From assembly GCF_018403225.1 (NCBI RefSeq), contig NZ_BOSG01000001.1, positions 2,046,001 through 2,110,000 on the forward strand: a DNA stretch of 64,000 nt. Reading direction: 5' to 3'. How positions within the stretch are numbered: position 1 is the stretch's first letter; each line of letters begins with the position of its first letter. Below the pieces are notes generated by a model. That model saw only the letters and a program-made list of their open reading frames with translations. It did not search any database and was not told the origin of the DNA. The translations under genes and the position numbers were made by a program. Below, in pieces: positions 1-8,868 of this stretch. The DNA is from Paenibacillus sp. J23TS9. Lineage in GTDB: Bacteria > Bacillota > Bacilli > Paenibacillales > Paenibacillaceae.

Positions 1-689
1 TCAAAACGTTTAATAAAGATGATGACTATAACGGTTTCGATGATTCTGGCTGTAAGTGTTGCAGTCGCCGAGCCGCTGACCCCCATCCGTGGTAATCCGA
101 AATGTCCGTAGATCAGCATATAGTTCAAACAAATGTTGATGACTAGCGTGGATAAGGATACGAGAAAACCAATCCGCACAACCTCGACGCTCCGCAGCGA
201 GGCGAGCAGCACATTTGTAACGGCGAAAAAAACATATGAAAAACAAATAATTCTTAAATACTGTGCACCTTCCGCAATGACCCTCTGCTCATTCGTGAAC
301 AGTGACATACAGCCCTCCGGAAAGATAAACACGATAATCCACATCACGACGCTGACCAGAAGCGCGATTCTCATGCCAATGCTGGCAGCCTTCTTCACAG
401 AGTCCATGTTTTTAGCGCCCCAGCTTCTCGAGGACAAGATGACTAATCCTTCCGCAGCCCCCATCACGAGCATGTGCAAAATAAACTGAATCTGATTTGC
501 CAGCGCAACACCTGATAGAGCCGACTCACTGTAGCCGCCCAGCATCAGATTGTCTGACAAGTTGACGCCCAAGGTGATGATGTTTTGCAGGGCGATTAGC
601 AGGGTCAGCCTGAAAAAATTCTTGTAAAATGAGGTCTCCCTAACCCATAAGCTCATAGCATTCCTTCTTCTCTCTTTAGTTTGACTCAT
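1..689 (-). CDS. MATE family efflux pump (partial, C-terminus outside window)
   Basis: About 229 codons of a membrane protein read from ATG at 689 towards the left edge without a stop. The product has several long hydrophobic segments and the layout of a MATE/NorM-DinF transporter N-terminal half: an early segment with DNLMLGGYSESALSGVALA, then repeated transmembrane helices. MATE proteins export drugs or metabolites using Na+ or H+ gradients in the cytoplasmic membrane. An AGGAAG ribosome site lies about 12 nt before the start. It is divergent from the AraC-type regulator at 1049, which may or may not control it. Substrate unknown. Family call is firm; the missing C-terminus prevents a subfamily call. 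Confidence 0.85.
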   Translation of the reverse strand, partial: MSQTKERRRNAMSLWVRETSFYKNFFRLTLLIALQNIITLGVNLSDNLMLGGYSESALSGVALANQIQFILHMLVMGAAEGLVILSSRSWGAKNMDSVKKAASIGMRIALLVSVVMWIIVFIFPEGCMSLFTNEQRVIAEGAQYLRIICFSYVFFAVTNVLLASLRSVEVVRIGFLVSLSTLVINICLNYMLIYGHFGLPRMGVSGSATATLTARIIETVIVIIFIKRF

Positions 690-1048
690 GCCGTTTGCTT
701 GCTTCCTACCCTATATGTATATTCGTTGTTAGCTTTTAAAAGCATACCATATTGACGGCGTACCGGTGACTGCAAAATTGCGGTCAAGATCACAAAAAAT
801 TTCGGAGGAAAGCACATAAAAGAATAGATAATAGAAACACAAAAAGAACCTGATATGGATGAGCTCCACGATCGGTTCTTTATGTTTTCATAGCTGACAT
901 GCTTTCGAGGACTCGGCAGGGAACCGAAACGCAGCAGCATAACACAACTCCGGTTGCTACCAACTTGAGTGTGTTGTACATTTGAGTTTAAGCCCATCAA
1001 TGTGCATATTCATCGGCGCAAACTAGCCATCCACACTGGAGGTATGAA
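690..1048. other. Divergent intergenic region, MATE pump / AraC regulator
   Basis: No convincing gene. A minus-strand open frame across 686-1000 has a poor, low-complexity translation and no ribosome site. The stretch must hold promoters for both flanking genes. A stem-loop with an AAAGAACC / GGTTCTTT stem sits at 843-881 (described separately). Confidence 0.5.
839..881 (-). terminator. Stem-loop, possible terminator remnant
   Basis: AAAGAACC (843-850) pairs with GGTTCTTT (874-881). Read on the minus strand it is followed by TTTTTG. No gene ends just upstream of it on that strand, so it may be a relic of a lost gene or an attenuator in the MATE leader. The loop is long, so folding is uncertain. 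Confidence 0.35.
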
Positions 1049-1921
1049 ATGAAAATTCACAACGCGATTCGATGGAGAGATAACTTATATTTGTTTAATT
1101 ATCGAAACATACTTACAGAGCCTGTGGAGTATTTTCACGCCCATGAAGGATTGGAGATTTTATATATCCATGAAGGAACGGGACATTACATCATCAACAA
1201 TCAAATGTATCCTTTGCAGCCACGCACCTTGATTCTTGTAAAACCATTTCAGATTCATCAAATTAAAGTGATCGTCCCGCCCGATTATATTCGCACCTTA
1301 TTGAAAATCAAAGCCTCCGTCATCGACTCTTTCCTGAGTGTATTACCGCAGCTTACATCTACACTTTCACAGTTTATGGAACATGAAATGTCCTATCAGC
1401 TTTTTACCTTGTCCCCCAAGGATGCTGCATATCTTGAGAGTCAATTTTTACATTTGAATGAGACGCTGGCCCTTGTTCCGCCAAAGCTTCGAAAGGAGGT
1501 TGTAACCTTATTTTCATTTCATTTTTTCACTTATTTTAATAGCCATATTTATTCGCAGGTTCAAAGTGGTGTATCCAGGCATTCAGTAAATACAGGCTCG
1601 TCAGAGCTTATTGCCATGATCGTAAAATGGATAAACAAGCACTATAGCCTGTCTTTTACGATTAACGACTTGGCTGAGGAACTTCATTTCTCACCCAATT
1701 ACCTGTCGAAGATGTTCAAGGAACAGATGGACATGACAATCATCGAATACACGAATGGGAAACGTCTGGAGGAAGCAAAGACACTTCTTGCCTTACAATC
1801 TCTTACGGTTGAGGAAATTAGCAAGGAAACTGGGTTTAATTACCCGTCGTATTTTATTGCCATGTTCAAAAAAAAGTACGGCATGACCCCTCACCGGTAT
1901 CGAATGTCGATGGAATATTGA
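1049..1921 (+). CDS. AraC family transcriptional regulator with cupin domain
   Basis: 290 residues. Residues about 15-100 form a cupin-like AraC N-terminal sensor domain (FHAHEGLEILYIHEGTGHY). Residues about 185-290 carry the two AraC helix-turn-helix units (LHFSPNYLSKMFKEQ; TGFNYPSYFIAMFKKKYG, then MTPHRYR). AraC proteins with this layout usually bind a sugar in the cupin and activate nearby carbohydrate genes. Start ATG at 1049 follows a GGAGG site. Gene order suggests the exported beta-helix gene 170 bp downstream or the divergent MATE pump as target; the sequence does not prove either. Confidence 0.9.
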   Translation: MKIHNAIRWRDNLYLFNYRNILTEPVEYFHAHEGLEILYIHEGTGHYIINNQMYPLQPRTLILVKPFQIHQIKVIVPPDYIRTLLKIKASVIDSFLSVLPQLTSTLSQFMEHEMSYQLFTLSPKDAAYLESQFLHLNETLALVPPKLRKEVVTLFSFHFFTYFNSHIYSQVQSGVSRHSVNTGSSELIAMIVKWINKHYSLSFTINDLAEELHFSPNYLSKMFKEQMDMTIIEYTNGKRLEEAKTLLALQSLTVEEISKETGFNYPSYFIAMFKKKYGMTPHRYRMSMEY

Positions 1922-1956
1922 TATTTTCATACAACAATGTGGTATTTGATGTGAAT

Positions 1957-1976
1957 TATAATTAAAGCGCTTTAAT
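1957..1976 (+). promoter_or_regulatory. Promoter -10 with cre-like perfect palindrome
   Basis: TATAAT at 1957-1962 is followed by the 16-bp perfect palindrome ATTAAAGCGCTTTAAT (1961-1976). The core AAAGCGCTTT matches the centre of CcpA cre boxes (TGAAAGCGCTTTCA type) and of other LacI-family operators. Its place at the expected transcription start of the beta-helix gene suggests repression by blocking. The role is inferred. Confidence 0.5.
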
Positions 1977-2094
1977 ACGGACTTTCATCTTCAATTGAAC
2001 GGGGTGATGCCTTTTTACATGTACGACGAGGATTAACGCAAACGGTAAAAGGCTGGCTGATTTCGGAGTATCAACAATATGGGGAGGTTTGAAG

Positions 2095-3159
2095 ATGATG
2101 AAACAATCGTTCAAACTAAGTATGATATCTCTATTTTGCTTCATTCTTGTATTCGCTTTGTACCCGAGCCGCACAGTAAATGCAGCTACCAAATCGGTTC
2201 CGGCGGGTGATGTTGCGGCGCTGCGCAGCTACTTATCCAGCGCGAGTCCCGGTGATATTATTGAGGTATCGGGGAGCTATTCCGTATCGGATGGGACCAT
2301 TGCGACATCCATTAGCGGATCGGCTGGCAACTACATCACAATCCGCGGTACGGGAAACGGTGCCACATTTCAATTTACAGGGTCTGCAGGCAATGCTGCA
2401 TTTCATATCAAGAACAATTATTACAAGCTGGAAAATGTGACTATCAACTCCAATTCCCAATCCAACAAGGGACTTTTAATTGAAGCTTCGCATGGTTATG
2501 TAACCAATGTTACAGTTAAAACTACGAAGGCAGAAGGCTTCAAAATCCGGAAGAACAGCCAATATTGGCTTGTCTCGAACAGTACGGCGCAGGGTACAGG
2601 AACAGGCGGCAAATACGGTGAAGGCTTCTATGTTGGTGATGCCGATCAAAATTGGACAACGAGCCCCAACCCCGACCAAAGCGGATATATCACGTTTTTA
2701 AATTGTAATGCCATCAAAACGGTAAACGACGGTTTCGACTTCAAGGAAGGCACGCATCATATTAAAGTCGTAGGCGCTAATATCGATTTTCAGAATACGG
2801 TACCCGAATCAACCGTGGGCAACAACGGGATATTCATGCGAGCCAATAACGTTCAAATCATCAATACAACCGTCAAAAATAATGCATCTACGGGTCAAGC
2901 ATTTAGAACGAACAAAACCACCGCTTCAGACGGCGTATCTTACGGAAGCAACCTAGAGCTCAAAGGAGTAACGGTTTCCAATATTGCAGGTGCCATGATT
3001 CATACGAATTATGCCTCAAACAAACTGTATACCGATTATACGATGTCCGGCGTTTCAGGAGGTCTGTACGCTTCAGGCTCCGGCACAGCCACATCTGTTG
3101 CACCCTCTACTTTCGTCGAGATGACGTGGAGCGGTGAAGGCGGAGATCCGGTACTGTGA
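2095..3159 (+). CDS. Exported right-handed beta-helix protein (pectate-lyase-like fold)
   Basis: 354 residues. An N-terminal signal peptide (KLSMISLFCFILVFALYP, then VNAAT) precedes a repetitive, beta-rich, Ser/Thr/Asn/Gly-rich body with recurrent N-x-T/V-I/V rungs, for example YKLENVTINSNS, GYVTNVTVKT and NNVQIINTTVKNN. This is typical of parallel beta-helix polysaccharide lyases and related carbohydrate-active proteins. The open frame begins at a TTG (2089), but ATG at 2095 is better spaced from the GGGGAGG site at 2081-2087. A cre-like palindrome lies upstream and a strong terminator follows at 3181. Likely a secreted plant-polysaccharide enzyme; no catalytic residues can be assigned by eye, so the substrate is open. 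Confidence 0.75.
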   Translation: MMKQSFKLSMISLFCFILVFALYPSRTVNAATKSVPAGDVAALRSYLSSASPGDIIEVSGSYSVSDGTIATSISGSAGNYITIRGTGNGATFQFTGSAGNAAFHIKNNYYKLENVTINSNSQSNKGLLIEASHGYVTNVTVKTTKAEGFKIRKNSQYWLVSNSTAQGTGTGGKYGEGFYVGDADQNWTTSPNPDQSGYITFLNCNAIKTVNDGFDFKEGTHHIKVVGANIDFQNTVPESTVGNNGIFMRANNVQIINTTVKNNASTGQAFRTNKTTASDGVSYGSNLELKGVTVSNIAGAMIHTNYASNKLYTDYTMSGVSGGLYASGSGTATSVAPSTFVEMTWSGEGGDPVL

Positions 3160-3180
3160 CCATGTTTAATATTAAAATAG

Positions 3181-3206
3181 CCCAAGGCATTCTGCCTTGG
3201 GTCTTT
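3181..3206 (+). terminator. Rho-independent terminator of beta-helix gene
   Basis: CCCAAGGCA-TTC-TGCCTTGGG followed by TCTTTTG. Perfect 9-bp stem with a 3-nt loop, 21 bp after the stop codon. Confidence 0.9.
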
Positions 3207-3345
3207 TGCGTTACAGAGGAAGCAGCGCCAGATTCATTTCAGATTCAAGTAAAAATAAGGTATTATTATAAATATATTCTATTTTCGTTTCTAATAAACT
3301 GAAATCCGCAACACACTATTGTATTAGATAAGGAGCGATACACGA

Positions 3346-3696
3346 ATGAAAGTAAAGCGCATCGTAACCAATATACATACGCATGAGATTGCAGAAGCAA
3401 AACGCTTTTATCAGGATATCCTTGGTCTGGAGCTGCTCATGGATCATGGTTGGATCGCCACATACGGGTCAGAGGAGACAATGCAGATCCAGCTCAGCTT
3501 TGCCGCTGAGGGAGGCTCGGGTACGCCAACGCCGGATCTATCGATTGAAGTCGATGACGTGGAAGAAGCATATGAGCGCATGCAAAAAGCCGGATTCCAT
3601 ATAGAATATGGTCCGGTGGAAGAGCCTTGGGGCGTCCGCAGATTCTATGTGCGGGATCCTTTTGAAAGATTGGTGAACATCTTGACTCATATGTAA
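3346..3696 (+). CDS. VOC family (glyoxalase/bleomycin-resistance-like) protein
   Basis: 116 residues, the usual size of a single VOC domain with two beta-alpha-beta-beta-beta modules. Typical features are AKRFYQDILGLELLMDHGW in the first module, and SIEVDDVEEAYERMQKAGF then EPWGVRRFYVRDPFERLVNI in the second. Members bind a metal and act on small molecules (glyoxalase, dioxygenase, antibiotic-binding). No partner gene shows the substrate. The gene stands alone with a strong AAGGAGCG site before the ATG. Confidence 0.85.
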   Translation: MKVKRIVTNIHTHEIAEAKRFYQDILGLELLMDHGWIATYGSEETMQIQLSFAAEGGSGTPTPDLSIEVDDVEEAYERMQKAGFHIEYGPVEEPWGVRRFYVRDPFERLVNILTHM

Positions 3697-3870
3697 CATG
3701 CTATGATTAGGCTAAAGATGGCGGTTATTAGATAGCTTCGAATTAAGCTCGTCTTCCAGCTTCGAAATTCTTCGATTCATTTTGTATAATACGGATGTGT
3801 AGATAAGAAAATTGATAATATAAAAGGCGATTTCATTGCTCAAAGTGATTTTCCTCCTCTATTCGATTAT

Positions 3871-3911
3871 AAAAAAGCACTCCCCTATCTTCACGGATAA
3901 CGGGAGTGCTT
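3871..3911 (-). terminator. Rho-independent terminator of GH84 gene
   Basis: AAGCACTCCC (3875-3884) pairs with GGGAGTGCTT (3902-3911), extended by an inner TATC/GATA pairing. On the minus strand it is followed by TTTTTTATA, about 30 bp after the stop of the GH84 gene. Confidence 0.85.
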
Positions 3912-3941
3912 ATTACAACCCTCAAATGGCGGTTTCCTGTA

Positions 3942-6527
3942 TTATGCGATACCTTTCGAAGTTCTGACGCTTGGTAAGAGAGAACCACTCTTCCGCTCTA
4001 CAAAAACTCGATTTCCAATATTATACATTGATATGTCATTAAATACAATGTCTTGACCCTCATCCGCAGACCCGGAAACAGCAAACGGCGTTTCGGCATC
4101 CAGAGATTCATACAATGAGATGCAGTCCCCTTTGCGCACATGGTGAATCTTAAGCGTCCCGGAAGGGTCATATTCCATATCGGATGTCAGCACTTTTTCG
4201 GACAACTCGGGGTAAAGTTCATCGAACAGCTCAAATCCATAGATGCGCGTATGCCCGCTGCCATCTACGCTCGTTTGTGCCGGTTCAATGATTTGGAGCC
4301 GAATATAGCGAGCCGTCACTCCCTCCGCAAGAATACGGTTGATCACGTCCTCCCGATTATCGACGATTTCATCAATGATCGCGAACTGTTCACCGTCCTG
4401 GCTAGCTAGAATTTGCGCATGCATCGTATTCCAGTACTTCGATTCCCTAGCCTCCGGATGGCCGCAGTTTATGATTCTATACTGTTTGATGGTCTTCAGT
4501 TCCTTCAGGTCCACCGTCAGATACGGTCGATGCTCGGTAGCGCACCATTTGCCGCTGCTGATGCTGCCGTCGATCGTTTTAGCTGCATTTTCGTTATCAT
4601 TCACACTGCTTGAAGCTTCTGCTGTCACGCCAAGCGAGGATAAGGCAATATTTTTCCGGTCATAGTTCAGTTGAGGTGCCTCACCTTCCGTTCCGGCGTT
4701 TACAGCAATCTTAACGATCAATTCAGCGATCAACGGCTTGATGACATGCGTTCCGACATCTACGGTAAAATCAAACGGAATCTCTTCCTTCAAGCGGTTT
4801 ACTTTGCAATTTTCCATAGCCGCGAGCTGTTTCTGAGCTTCCTCGTTATGTTTTTCCATATCCATCAGGTTTCCGGTCCGTAATGCGTTCCATGCCTGGA
4901 TAACGTTTTGTCCAGATTGAGCCATCAGCTTGAAAGCAGCCAGGAACGGCTTCAGTTCCTCCACCAGATTGCGGTTTATGCACTGCTCTTCAATCCGATT
5001 TGCTGCCAGCTCCATGCGTTCAAAATGAGCTCGCAAACCGGCTGCAGGAGCTGAAGCATCCTGACCCGCTTCGATCGCCGCAATAAATTCTTTTACATCC
5101 TCTTTCAAATACCACGATTCATCAAAAAGGAAATCTCCGCTGACACCGCCATCGTCTTTCAGGTAAGAGCTATTGGATGCGAAAATCTCCAAATCTTCCG
5201 CAACCTCGGGCGTGATCGCTTTGAAGGAAGCAGAAAAGCTGGTATTTGTATCAAAAGCGTCGGTGTTCCAATTATGATCGGCAATGCAGAAAAGCGCCTG
5301 TTTGGAAGCTTGAGCCTGGTTCATCGGGTTTGAGAAGAAACCATTGACATTATCCAGATCGGAGCTTAGATTCTCGATTTTGCCCATCAAAATTTTGGAA
5401 TCGCAGTAGTCATTGACCGGGTAGTTCCACCATACAGAGAGATTGCGGTCAGAGCCGATTTGTCGTATGGGAGAATCGTATTGCTCCTTGGAAATGTTGG
5501 ACATCGTCGCCGCGCCGGTCCACATGATTTCAACGTCCTCATGCAGCGTTTCGACAAATGGTTTGAAATAATCCGTCATGGATGGACCCCATGCTTCGCA
5601 ATACCTCGTGCCTACGGTAATCAGAGGGCGGATATCCCCTTTTGCCTTCACGAATTCGCTATCGATACGGTTAATGAACGCTGCCTGCTGCCCGCCATTT
5701 GGAACGCCGACCAAATCATCGAATAATACGCCGAATTGGCGCACACCAAGTCCATACAACTGCTCCAGTTTATTTAACACGGATACAAAATCTTCTTCAA
5801 TGGACAGATCAATGGAATCTCCCGGATGAATCGTCCAGACGAAATTCAAATTGTTGGCATGGCCTGCAGCAGCCAGTTCCGCAATATCCTTCGCTTTGTC
5901 TTCCGGATACAGATCTCTCCAATGCTTGCGGTGATAAGGATCATCTTTCGGAGCGTAGATATATGTATTCAGCTTCTGCTCGCCGCCAAACGCCATCAGA
6001 TCCATCCGGTCCGCATGACTCCATGGATAGCCGTAAAAACCTTCGACATAGCCGCGGTACAAAATTTCCGGATAGTCCTCAATCATACAGGACTTCAGGA
6101 TCCCGTTTGGGGATTGCTTCAGCATCTGGGACAACGTGACTGCTCCATAATGGATACCGTCGCTGTCATAACCGATAATTACAACCTGAGCTCCTGAGGT
6201 ATTTCCACGGACTTGCAAGTTGTATCCTTCTTTATGATTACAAAGTGAGTCCACATCGGCATCTGAATCGGAAAGGCTGTCGGCTTGTCCGCTCAAAGCT
6301 AGAACAATGTTGGACTGTCCCTCCTTGAATTGACTCGAAACGGTGCTGCTAAGCCCAAGATCATTCAGCTCTTTTTGCAGCTTAGGTAGTGTAGCTGCTT
6401 TCAGTTCGGACTTGACAACAATGTGGATGGTATCCGAAAGTTTTGACTCTCCGCTTAGTGGAGTTACCTTTTGAGGAACCGGATAAAGTTCATACAGGTT
6501 GTGTGGGTCTTGGTTCGTATTTTGCAT
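3942..6527 (-). CDS. GH84 beta-N-acetylglucosaminidase with C-terminal CBM32-like domain
   Basis: 861 residues. Residues about 10-150 form the GH84 N-terminal alpha/beta domain. Residues about 155-430 are the catalytic barrel, opening with YRGYVEGFYGYPWSHADR and carrying the paired catalytic aspartates in FGVLFDDL (D270, D271), as in O-GlcNAcase/NagJ-type enzymes. A helical region follows, then an F5/8-type (CBM32) module at about 630-770 (ASSSVNDNENAAKTIDG; YLTVDLKELKTIKQYRI; ARYIRLQI). It would cleave terminal beta-GlcNAc from glycans or glycoproteins. No signal peptide or lipobox is visible at the MQNTNQ start, which has an AGGGGAG site, although relatives with CBM32 are usually secreted. 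Monocistronic. Confidence 0.9.
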   Translation of the reverse strand: MQNTNQDPHNLYELYPVPQKVTPLSGESKLSDTIHIVVKSELKAATLPKLQKELNDLGLSSTVSSQFKEGQSNIVLALSGQADSLSDSDADVDSLCNHKEGYNLQVRGNTSGAQVVIIGYDSDGIHYGAVTLSQMLKQSPNGILKSCMIEDYPEILYRGYVEGFYGYPWSHADRMDLMAFGGEQKLNTYIYAPKDDPYHRKHWRDLYPEDKAKDIAELAAAGHANNLNFVWTIHPGDSIDLSIEEDFVSVLNKLEQLYGLGVRQFGVLFDDLVGVPNGGQQAAFINRIDSEFVKAKGDIRPLITVGTRYCEAWGPSMTDYFKPFVETLHEDVEIMWTGAATMSNISKEQYDSPIRQIGSDRNLSVWWNYPVNDYCDSKILMGKIENLSSDLDNVNGFFSNPMNQAQASKQALFCIADHNWNTDAFDTNTSFSASFKAITPEVAEDLEIFASNSSYLKDDGGVSGDFLFDESWYLKEDVKEFIAAIEAGQDASAPAAGLRAHFERMELAANRIEEQCINRNLVEELKPFLAAFKLMAQSGQNVIQAWNALRTGNLMDMEKHNEEAQKQLAAMENCKVNRLKEEIPFDFTVDVGTHVIKPLIAELIVKIAVNAGTEGEAPQLNYDRKNIALSSLGVTAEASSSVNDNENAAKTIDGSISSGKWCATEHRPYLTVDLKELKTIKQYRIINCGHPEARESKYWNTMHAQILASQDGEQFAIIDEIVDNREDVINRILAEGVTARYIRLQIIEPAQTSVDGSGHTRIYGFELFDELYPELSEKVLTSDMEYDPSGTLKIHHVRKGDCISLYESLDAETPFAVSGSADEGQDIVFNDISMYNIGNRVFVERKSGSLLPSVRTSKGIA

Positions 6528-6656
6528 AGTAATGTGCTCCCCTCTTGTCCATCATATTCATAATATCTATTATATCAATTAAGTCTTTTTGATGGCTACC
6601 TATTGAATGTTACAATTTCACCCGGGCATTCTTTGTTTTGGGAGAAGCAGCCCTAT

Positions 6657-6693
6657 AAAAAGAGTGTGCCTCCATATGGAGAGCACACTCTTT
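6657..6693 (-). terminator. Rho-independent terminator of beta-propeller gene
   Basis: AAAGAGTGTGC and GCACACTCTTT arms around CTCCATATGGAG. On the minus strand it runs into TTTTTAT, just after the stop of the gene at 6700. Confidence 0.9.
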
Positions 6694-6699
6694 CGTATT

Positions 6700-8676
6700 T
6701 TATTCTTTTATTCCCCTTAGAATAACACCGTTTGAGCCAACAGCTAAAAACTGCTTGCCATCCCAAGTGATGGACTTCAAATCTTTTAGAGTTGGAGAAT
6801 ACACCGCCTTCCATTTCGCTACGCGATCAGCCATGTAGATCACTCCGTTTAATCCAACGACTGTTACCGTTCCATCCCCGCTTACCGCAAGATCCTTGAA
6901 TCCTGCATTTTTGAGAGAAAGTACCGTCTTCCAGCTTGTTCCGTTCGCGGACTCCAGGATGCTGTCGCGATTAATACCTATAAATTGGGAGCCTGTCCAA
7001 ATGCTCTTTTGGATGGAACCATTCCATGTTTCGAGCTTCTTTCCGTCTAGATTGATATCGGTTTGTTTCCAGTTCACTCCGTCCGTCGATTTATAGTAGG
7101 AATATTTACTTTCTTGATACCCGATCCATATTTTCCCGTTCGCAGCGACAGGAACCGGCTGCAGCCCTGGAGTGGATGACCAGTTTTTCCCGTCTGTGCT
7201 GGACTTCATTTCTGTTGCTGTGATTATTCGGATCTGACCATTTACGATGGATATGTTGTCTATATGCTCTTTGGCGACCCCATTAAGAGTCTGCAATTGT
7301 CCGTTCATGTAAAGAAAGCTTTCCTGAGAAGGGGTGCTGCTTATGCCATAAGGAACAAACATCCCGTTGCCACTAGTTAACGAATAAAACGAAGTTTCGG
7401 GAATGATTGCAGAATCCGCTGCAGACCAGCTGCTTCCATCGGTTGATGTCAGGATGCTCCCTACGCCTGCTATCATATATGCATTTTGGGAATAGGCGAT
7501 TCCGTACAAATCATTATATTTCCCCGCTGCCTCCAGGCTCCACTTCTCGTCAAGCCCTTTGGCGGTGCGAATGACTCCCCCGTCTCCTACACCTATATAA
7601 TGACTGCCTAACTTCTTCAAACCATTGATATTCCCTTCCAGCCCGATAGTATGTACGGAGAAAAAGGCTGGTGTACTCCCCCTTTCCTGCGTTTTTTCTT
7701 TCCATGTGATCCCGTCATAGGATTGCATTATATATCCACTACGACCGCCGACGATGAATTGCTCGCCATCCCAAGATATACTGTTTAATGCTACGTTACT
7801 GATTCGCTTACCTGCTTTATAATTGATCCCATCCGTGGAAGTATATACTACACCTCCTATGGCCTGGCCCGACCCCGAGCTTCCATCCCAACCAACCGCG
7901 ACGATTAGCTTGCCGTTCGTTGCAAACTCATCGATGCTCCCGTAAAATTTCTTATCGCTATGATATGTCCATGACTTTAAGTTTTGAGATACGAATACGC
8001 CTTTATCAACCTTTACAATCCATTTATTCTGAAACTTCACAAGTTTATAAGGATCCCAGGTGGCAATATGTTCTTTGGTAATCAGCGGTACTAGATCCCA
8101 AGACACTCCTTGCTTAGAGGTTGCTACTGCAGGAAATGCGGAGTTGTACGTATCAAATTTAAAGGTGACTTCCCCGGACGCGACGTACTGTTCGCCATCC
8201 CAGATCACATCATGCCAGTCTGTATTTATAGGGTTTAATTTGGTCTTACCCTCAGGCTTGTTCTTATAATAATCATTAAATTGATACAATAGCCAGTTAC
8301 CTTGAATTTTACCCGACTCCCAATTCACTCCGTCCTTGGTTCTTGCAAGTACACCATGATCTCCAGCAATGATCGCTGTTGTTCCATTATCTGCTGCCGC
8401 CTTCAAATTTGCTTTTTGCGGGAAGGATTGGATTCTCCACTCACCTTCGGAAACACGGCGCTGTATCGTCGAATCGTTACCAATAGCAAAAATCACCCCA
8501 TTAGATAGCCCGACAACATCATTCAATGGCGTGCTTTCTTTTCCGGATTGCTCCGTCCATTTCCATCCGGCTGCAGCAGCCGCAGGCTCCGAACCATAGA
8601 TCAATCCGGTTAGTAAAATGGACAACATGACGATCATCGTTGTTTTATGTATTTTATTTCTTGGCCAAACTTTCAC
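6700..8676 (-). CDS. Exported BNR/Asp-box beta-propeller protein, function unknown
   Basis: 658 residues. The signal peptide spans about residues 1-36 (MIVMLSILLTGLIYG then EPAAAAAG). The body is a chain of about 40-60-residue repeats with Asp-box-like turns of the form S-x-D-G-x-x-W: TKDGVNWES, TSTDGINYK, SYDGITWKE, TSTDGSSWS, SSTDGKNWS and STDGVNWKQ. Sialidase-like or YCF48-like propellers have this pattern. No catalytic Arg triad or Glu/Tyr of sialidases stands out, so a binding or scaffold role is more likely. The start is GTG at 8676 with AAGGAG 9 nt upstream; the nearby ATG at 8681 is out of frame and closed at once. Flanked by its own terminator; monocistronic. Confidence 0.75.
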   Translation of the reverse strand: MKVWPRNKIHKTTMIVMLSILLTGLIYGSEPAAAAAGWKWTEQSGKESTPLNDVVGLSNGVIFAIGNDSTIQRRVSEGEWRIQSFPQKANLKAAADNGTTAIIAGDHGVLARTKDGVNWESGKIQGNWLLYQFNDYYKNKPEGKTKLNPINTDWHDVIWDGEQYVASGEVTFKFDTYNSAFPAVATSKQGVSWDLVPLITKEHIATWDPYKLVKFQNKWIVKVDKGVFVSQNLKSWTYHSDKKFYGSIDEFATNGKLIVAVGWDGSSGSGQAIGGVVYTSTDGINYKAGKRISNVALNSISWDGEQFIVGGRSGYIMQSYDGITWKEKTQERGSTPAFFSVHTIGLEGNINGLKKLGSHYIGVGDGGVIRTAKGLDEKWSLEAAGKYNDLYGIAYSQNAYMIAGVGSILTSTDGSSWSAADSAIIPETSFYSLTSGNGMFVPYGISSTPSQESFLYMNGQLQTLNGVAKEHIDNISIVNGQIRIITATEMKSSTDGKNWSSTPGLQPVPVAANGKIWIGYQESKYSYYKSTDGVNWKQTDINLDGKKLETWNGSIQKSIWTGSQFIGINRDSILESANGTSWKTVLSLKNAGFKDLAVSGDGTVTVVGLNGVIYMADRVAKWKAVYSPTLKDLKSITWDGKQFLAVGSNGVILRGIKE

Positions 8677-8816
8677 TTCATCCAGCTCCTTCTTCTAGTT
8701 ATAAAGCAAGTAATTATATCTTGGTGCGATAATGAAATTGTCATATATTGACGACAATATTAGAATTATACAATTGATCAACTTCCTTAAACAGGGGCTT
8801 TTTATAAATATTAAAT

Positions 8817-8857
8817 AAAAGACCGGCCTGGAGATGACTCCCGCAGACCGGTCTTTT
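8817..8857 (-). terminator. Rho-independent terminator of LLM oxidoreductase gene
   Basis: AAAAGACCGG (8817-8826) and CCGGTCTTTT (8848-8857) form a 10-bp stem; on the minus strand it ends in a T-rich tract. Confidence 0.85.
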
Positions 8858-8868
8858 ACTTTCATTAT

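Noticed and set aside
686..1000. Minus-strand open frame of 104 codons upstream of the MATE gene
   Set aside because: No ribosome site, poor codon pattern, overlaps the likely MATE promoter and a stem-loop.
2089..2094. TTG start for the beta-helix protein
   Set aside because: Only one base from the GGGGAGG site; ATG at 2095 is correctly spaced.
4140..6197. Several 66-146 codon plus-strand frames within the GH84 gene
   Set aside because: All antisense to a well-supported enzyme gene.
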